Assembly (NCBI GenBank): GCA_020355945.1
Contig: CP070627.1
Coordinates: 1,871,996-1,878,172 of the forward strand
Origin: Candidatus Aminicenantota bacterium
Lineage (GTDB): Bacteria > Acidobacteriota > Aminicenantia > UBA2199
Direction: 5' to 3'
Length of the DNA stretch: 6,177 nucleotides
Shown: one piece after another, positions 4,487-6,177 of the stretch
How the letters are laid out: each line of letters begins with the position of its first letter
Position numbering within the stretch: the first letter of the stretch is position 1
Position numbers and translations under genes: made by a program
The notes under the pieces: generated by a model
Told to the model about the DNA's origin: nothing
The model's database searches: none
The model's input: the letters and a program-made list of their open reading frames with translations, nothing else

Positions 4487-6177
4487 CCCGGTCACCGTAC
4501 AAACTCCTGGATTACTACCGGTTCGAGGATGCCCACCTCTTTTTTGGCCGTGAAGAAGAAACCCGGAAAATGGTGGGGGAAATTCTTTCCAGTCGTTTGT
4601 TGGTGCTGTTTTCACCATCGGGTTCAGGTAAAACATCGCTGATTAATGCGGGGGTGCGGCCCGAACTGGAAAAAATGGGGTATAAAACCATTTATACCCG
4701 GCTGGAAGATGTACCCATTATATCAGTGTGTAAGGCGGTGCCAGAATCCCTTGATCTCCCGGTTTGCCAGGAGAAAGAAGAACTGTATGAATATCTAAAA
4801 AAAGCTGCTCAAGCAGCAGAAAAACCACTGGTGATTTTCCTGGATCAATTTGAAGAGTTTTTTATTGTTTTCAGTGATCAACCGAAATTGCGGCAGGAAT
4901 TTGTTCAGCAGGTGGCCCGTATTAAATACGATGACCAATTACCGGTTTTCCTGGTGTTGTCGCTTCGGGAAGATTATTTTGCCAACCTGCATGAGTTCCG
5001 GGAGGACATCCCTTCGATTTTCCAAAATAACGCCAATATCCGGTTGGAACCTTTCACGGAAAAAGCCGCACGCCGGGCTATTGAAGAGCCTTTGAAAAAT
5101 AAAGATATCGAAGATGGTCAATGGCGTTTTGAAAAAAAATTGGTTGATTCTATTATAGAAGATTTAAAAACAAAACAAGGCATTGAACCCATCAAACTGC
5201 AACTGGTGTGCTGCACCCTGTGGAATCAAAGACCAGGAGATTCCAAACAGATTCCTTTGTCGACCTATGAAGCCAGTGGCAGGGCTGATAAGATTTTTAG
5301 TAATTTTATATATGAGCGTTTAAGTAAAATTCCCTTTCGGCAGCATAAATTAATGGTACGTATTTTTGAATCATTAAAAACCCCGGATAATACCAAGCGT
5401 TATCGTTCATTTGAAGATTTGCAATCCCAATTGAGTATCAAAAAAACGAAACGGTTGGCGGCATTGCTCCAGCGACTTTCAGGGTTTGATGTACTGCGGC
5501 AAGAAGGGCGAAAAGGCACCCATTGGTACGAATTTAAACACGACTATGTGGTAGATGAAATTAATGAATGGATTAAAGAACGAAAGGAAAGAATCAATCG
5601 AAAGCGTTTGTGGTATGCAGTTTTGCCAGGTATTATTCTTTTTATTTCATTGTTTACCTATTTATTTCTCAAGTACAATACTTTTTATGCCGGCTTAACA
5701 AATAGAGATTATGATGGTCAGCGGATGGAGGTCTTTATATCACGCGAAATTGATCCCTTTGGAGAGCGTATAACCACCGGAATTTTCATTGATGATGTTA
5801 AACAGGATGTGCATACCATGAATGATTTAATTTCCAAATTCAAGATTGGTTTTTGGAACAAGAACAATTGGGACAACCTGGCTGAGAAATTAAAGGTTGT
5901 TAAAAGAGGAATATTCCTTTACAAAATCGGGAAGACTAAGGTGGGAATTAAAAAACTGACAGATGTGTGGAAAGATGAAAGTTTCGATGTACGGCGACTG
6001 GCAGCCGACTCTCTGGGAAGCCTGAAAAAAGCGGATAAGAATGTCATCGATGCTCTCATACAGGCACTCAAAGATAAATATCCCGATGTACGGATCTATG
6101 CAGCCGGTCTTCTGGGAAGCCTGGGAAAAGCGGATAAGAACGTCATCGATGCTCTCATACAGGCCCTGAAAGATAAA
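4483..6177 (+). CDS. nSTAND1-type P-loop NTPase with transmembrane helix and HEAT-like repeats (3' partial)
   Basis: There are 565 codons without a stop, running off the right edge. The N-terminus YKLLDYYRFEDAHLFFGREEE is the typical nSTAND1 entry motif. Walker A SPSGSGKTS (44-52) lacks the usual first Gly, Walker B is LVIFLDQFEEFF (116-127; Asp121, Glu124), and SLREDY (160-165) is a sensor-like strand. A helical/winged region follows to about residue 360. One hydrophobic helix (about 376-396) is preceded by a strongly basic stretch (RKERINRKR), predicting the NTPase inside and the C-terminal part outside the membrane. From about 487 HEAT/PBS-lyase-like repeats begin, with two 33-residue units at 502-534 and 535 onward. 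ATG 4483 has GGGGAG 6 nt upstream and overlaps the SIR2-like stop. STAND NTPases sense a ligand through C-terminal repeats and oligomerise to trigger an effector, here presumably the SIR2-like neighbour (inference). Confidence 0.85.
   Translation, partial: MTRSPYKLLDYYRFEDAHLFFGREEETRKMVGEILSSRLLVLFSPSGSGKTSLINAGVRPELEKMGYKTIYTRLEDVPIISVCKAVPESLDLPVCQEKEELYEYLKKAAQAAEKPLVIFLDQFEEFFIVFSDQPKLRQEFVQQVARIKYDDQLPVFLVLSLREDYFANLHEFREDIPSIFQNNANIRLEPFTEKAARRAIEEPLKNKDIEDGQWRFEKKLVDSIIEDLKTKQGIEPIKLQLVCCTLWNQRPGDSKQIPLSTYEASGRADKIFSNFIYERLSKIPFRQHKLMVRIFESLKTPDNTKRYRSFEDLQSQLSIKKTKRLAALLQRLSGFDVLRQEGRKGTHWYEFKHDYVVDEINEWIKERKERINRKRLWYAVLPGIILFISLFTYLFLKYNTFYAGLTNRDYDGQRMEVFISREIDPFGERITTGIFIDDVKQDVHTMNDLISKFKIGFWNKNNWDNLAEKLKVVKRGIFLYKIGKTKVGIKKLTDVWKDESFDVRRLAADSLGSLKKADKNVIDALIQALKDKYPDVRIYAAGLLGSLGKADKNVIDALIQALKDK
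5986..6177 (+). repeat. Tandem 99-bp HEAT-repeat units within the STAND gene
   Basis: Unit 1 spans 5986-6084 and unit 2 starts at 6085 and is cut by the window edge. Over the 93 bases comparable, 78 match by my count. All five amino-acid changes fall in the first 14 residues of the unit, while residues 15-31 are identical in protein with only three silent changes. More units probably follow beyond the edge. Confidence 0.85.

Noticed and set aside
1..6177. Assignment to Bacteroidota on the basis of the precursor leader
   Set aside because: Strong Shine-Dalgarno sites and a TTGACA/TATAAT promoter are atypical of that phylum, so leader similarity alone is not enough.

Overview
The window looks like an accessory stretch of a bacterial chromosome carrying two modules on opposite sides of a sigma-54-type regulator gene. 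Start sites have strong AGGAGG-type Shine-Dalgarno sequences and one promoter has perfect TTGACA/TATAAT hexamers. That argues against Bacteroidota, although the small precursor peptide has a leader type best known from that phylum. Similar combinations (GG-leader peptides, SIR2-like genes, STAND NTPases with repeats, sigma-54 activators) are, from memory, common in Acidobacteriota and Candidatus Aminicenantes-like genomes. This lineage guess is weak and untested.

Left module (1-1948). A secreted M43-type (pappalysin/cytophagalysin-like) zinc metalloprotease is encoded on the minus strand (167-1183). It diverges from a 65-aa double-glycine-leader RiPP precursor with six core cysteines on the plus strand (1698-1895), which ends at a strong intrinsic terminator. 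The roughly 510-bp region between them is dense with regulatory structure. It holds a good -24/-12 (sigma-54) promoter aimed at the protease and three copies of the palindrome GTAACG-N3-CGTTAC, centred about 112, 224 and 325 bp upstream of the predicted protease start site. It also holds a separate 16-bp perfect palindrome, a sigma-70 promoter for the peptide directly next to the third palindrome, and two mutually exclusive hairpins in the predicted protease 5' UTR.

Centre (1949-3447). After the terminator lies a complete NtrC-family response regulator: receiver, AAA+ domain with intact GAFTGA loop, and Fis-type HTH. It is the obvious candidate to bind the three palindromes and drive the protease promoter. 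No histidine kinase is in the window.

Right module (3448-6177). A short intergenic region ends in a hairpin repeat whose right end supplies the ribosome-binding site for a SIR2-like (probable NAD-consuming) protein (3593-4486). This gene overlaps by 4 nt the start of an nSTAND1-type P-loop NTPase with one transmembrane helix and C-terminal HEAT-like repeats (4483 to beyond the right edge, no stop reached). Arrangement and domains fit a split SIR2 effector plus STAND sensor, as in anti-phage or self/nonself systems. That role is inferred, not shown.

No tRNA, rRNA, CRISPR array, insertion sequence or transposase was seen.
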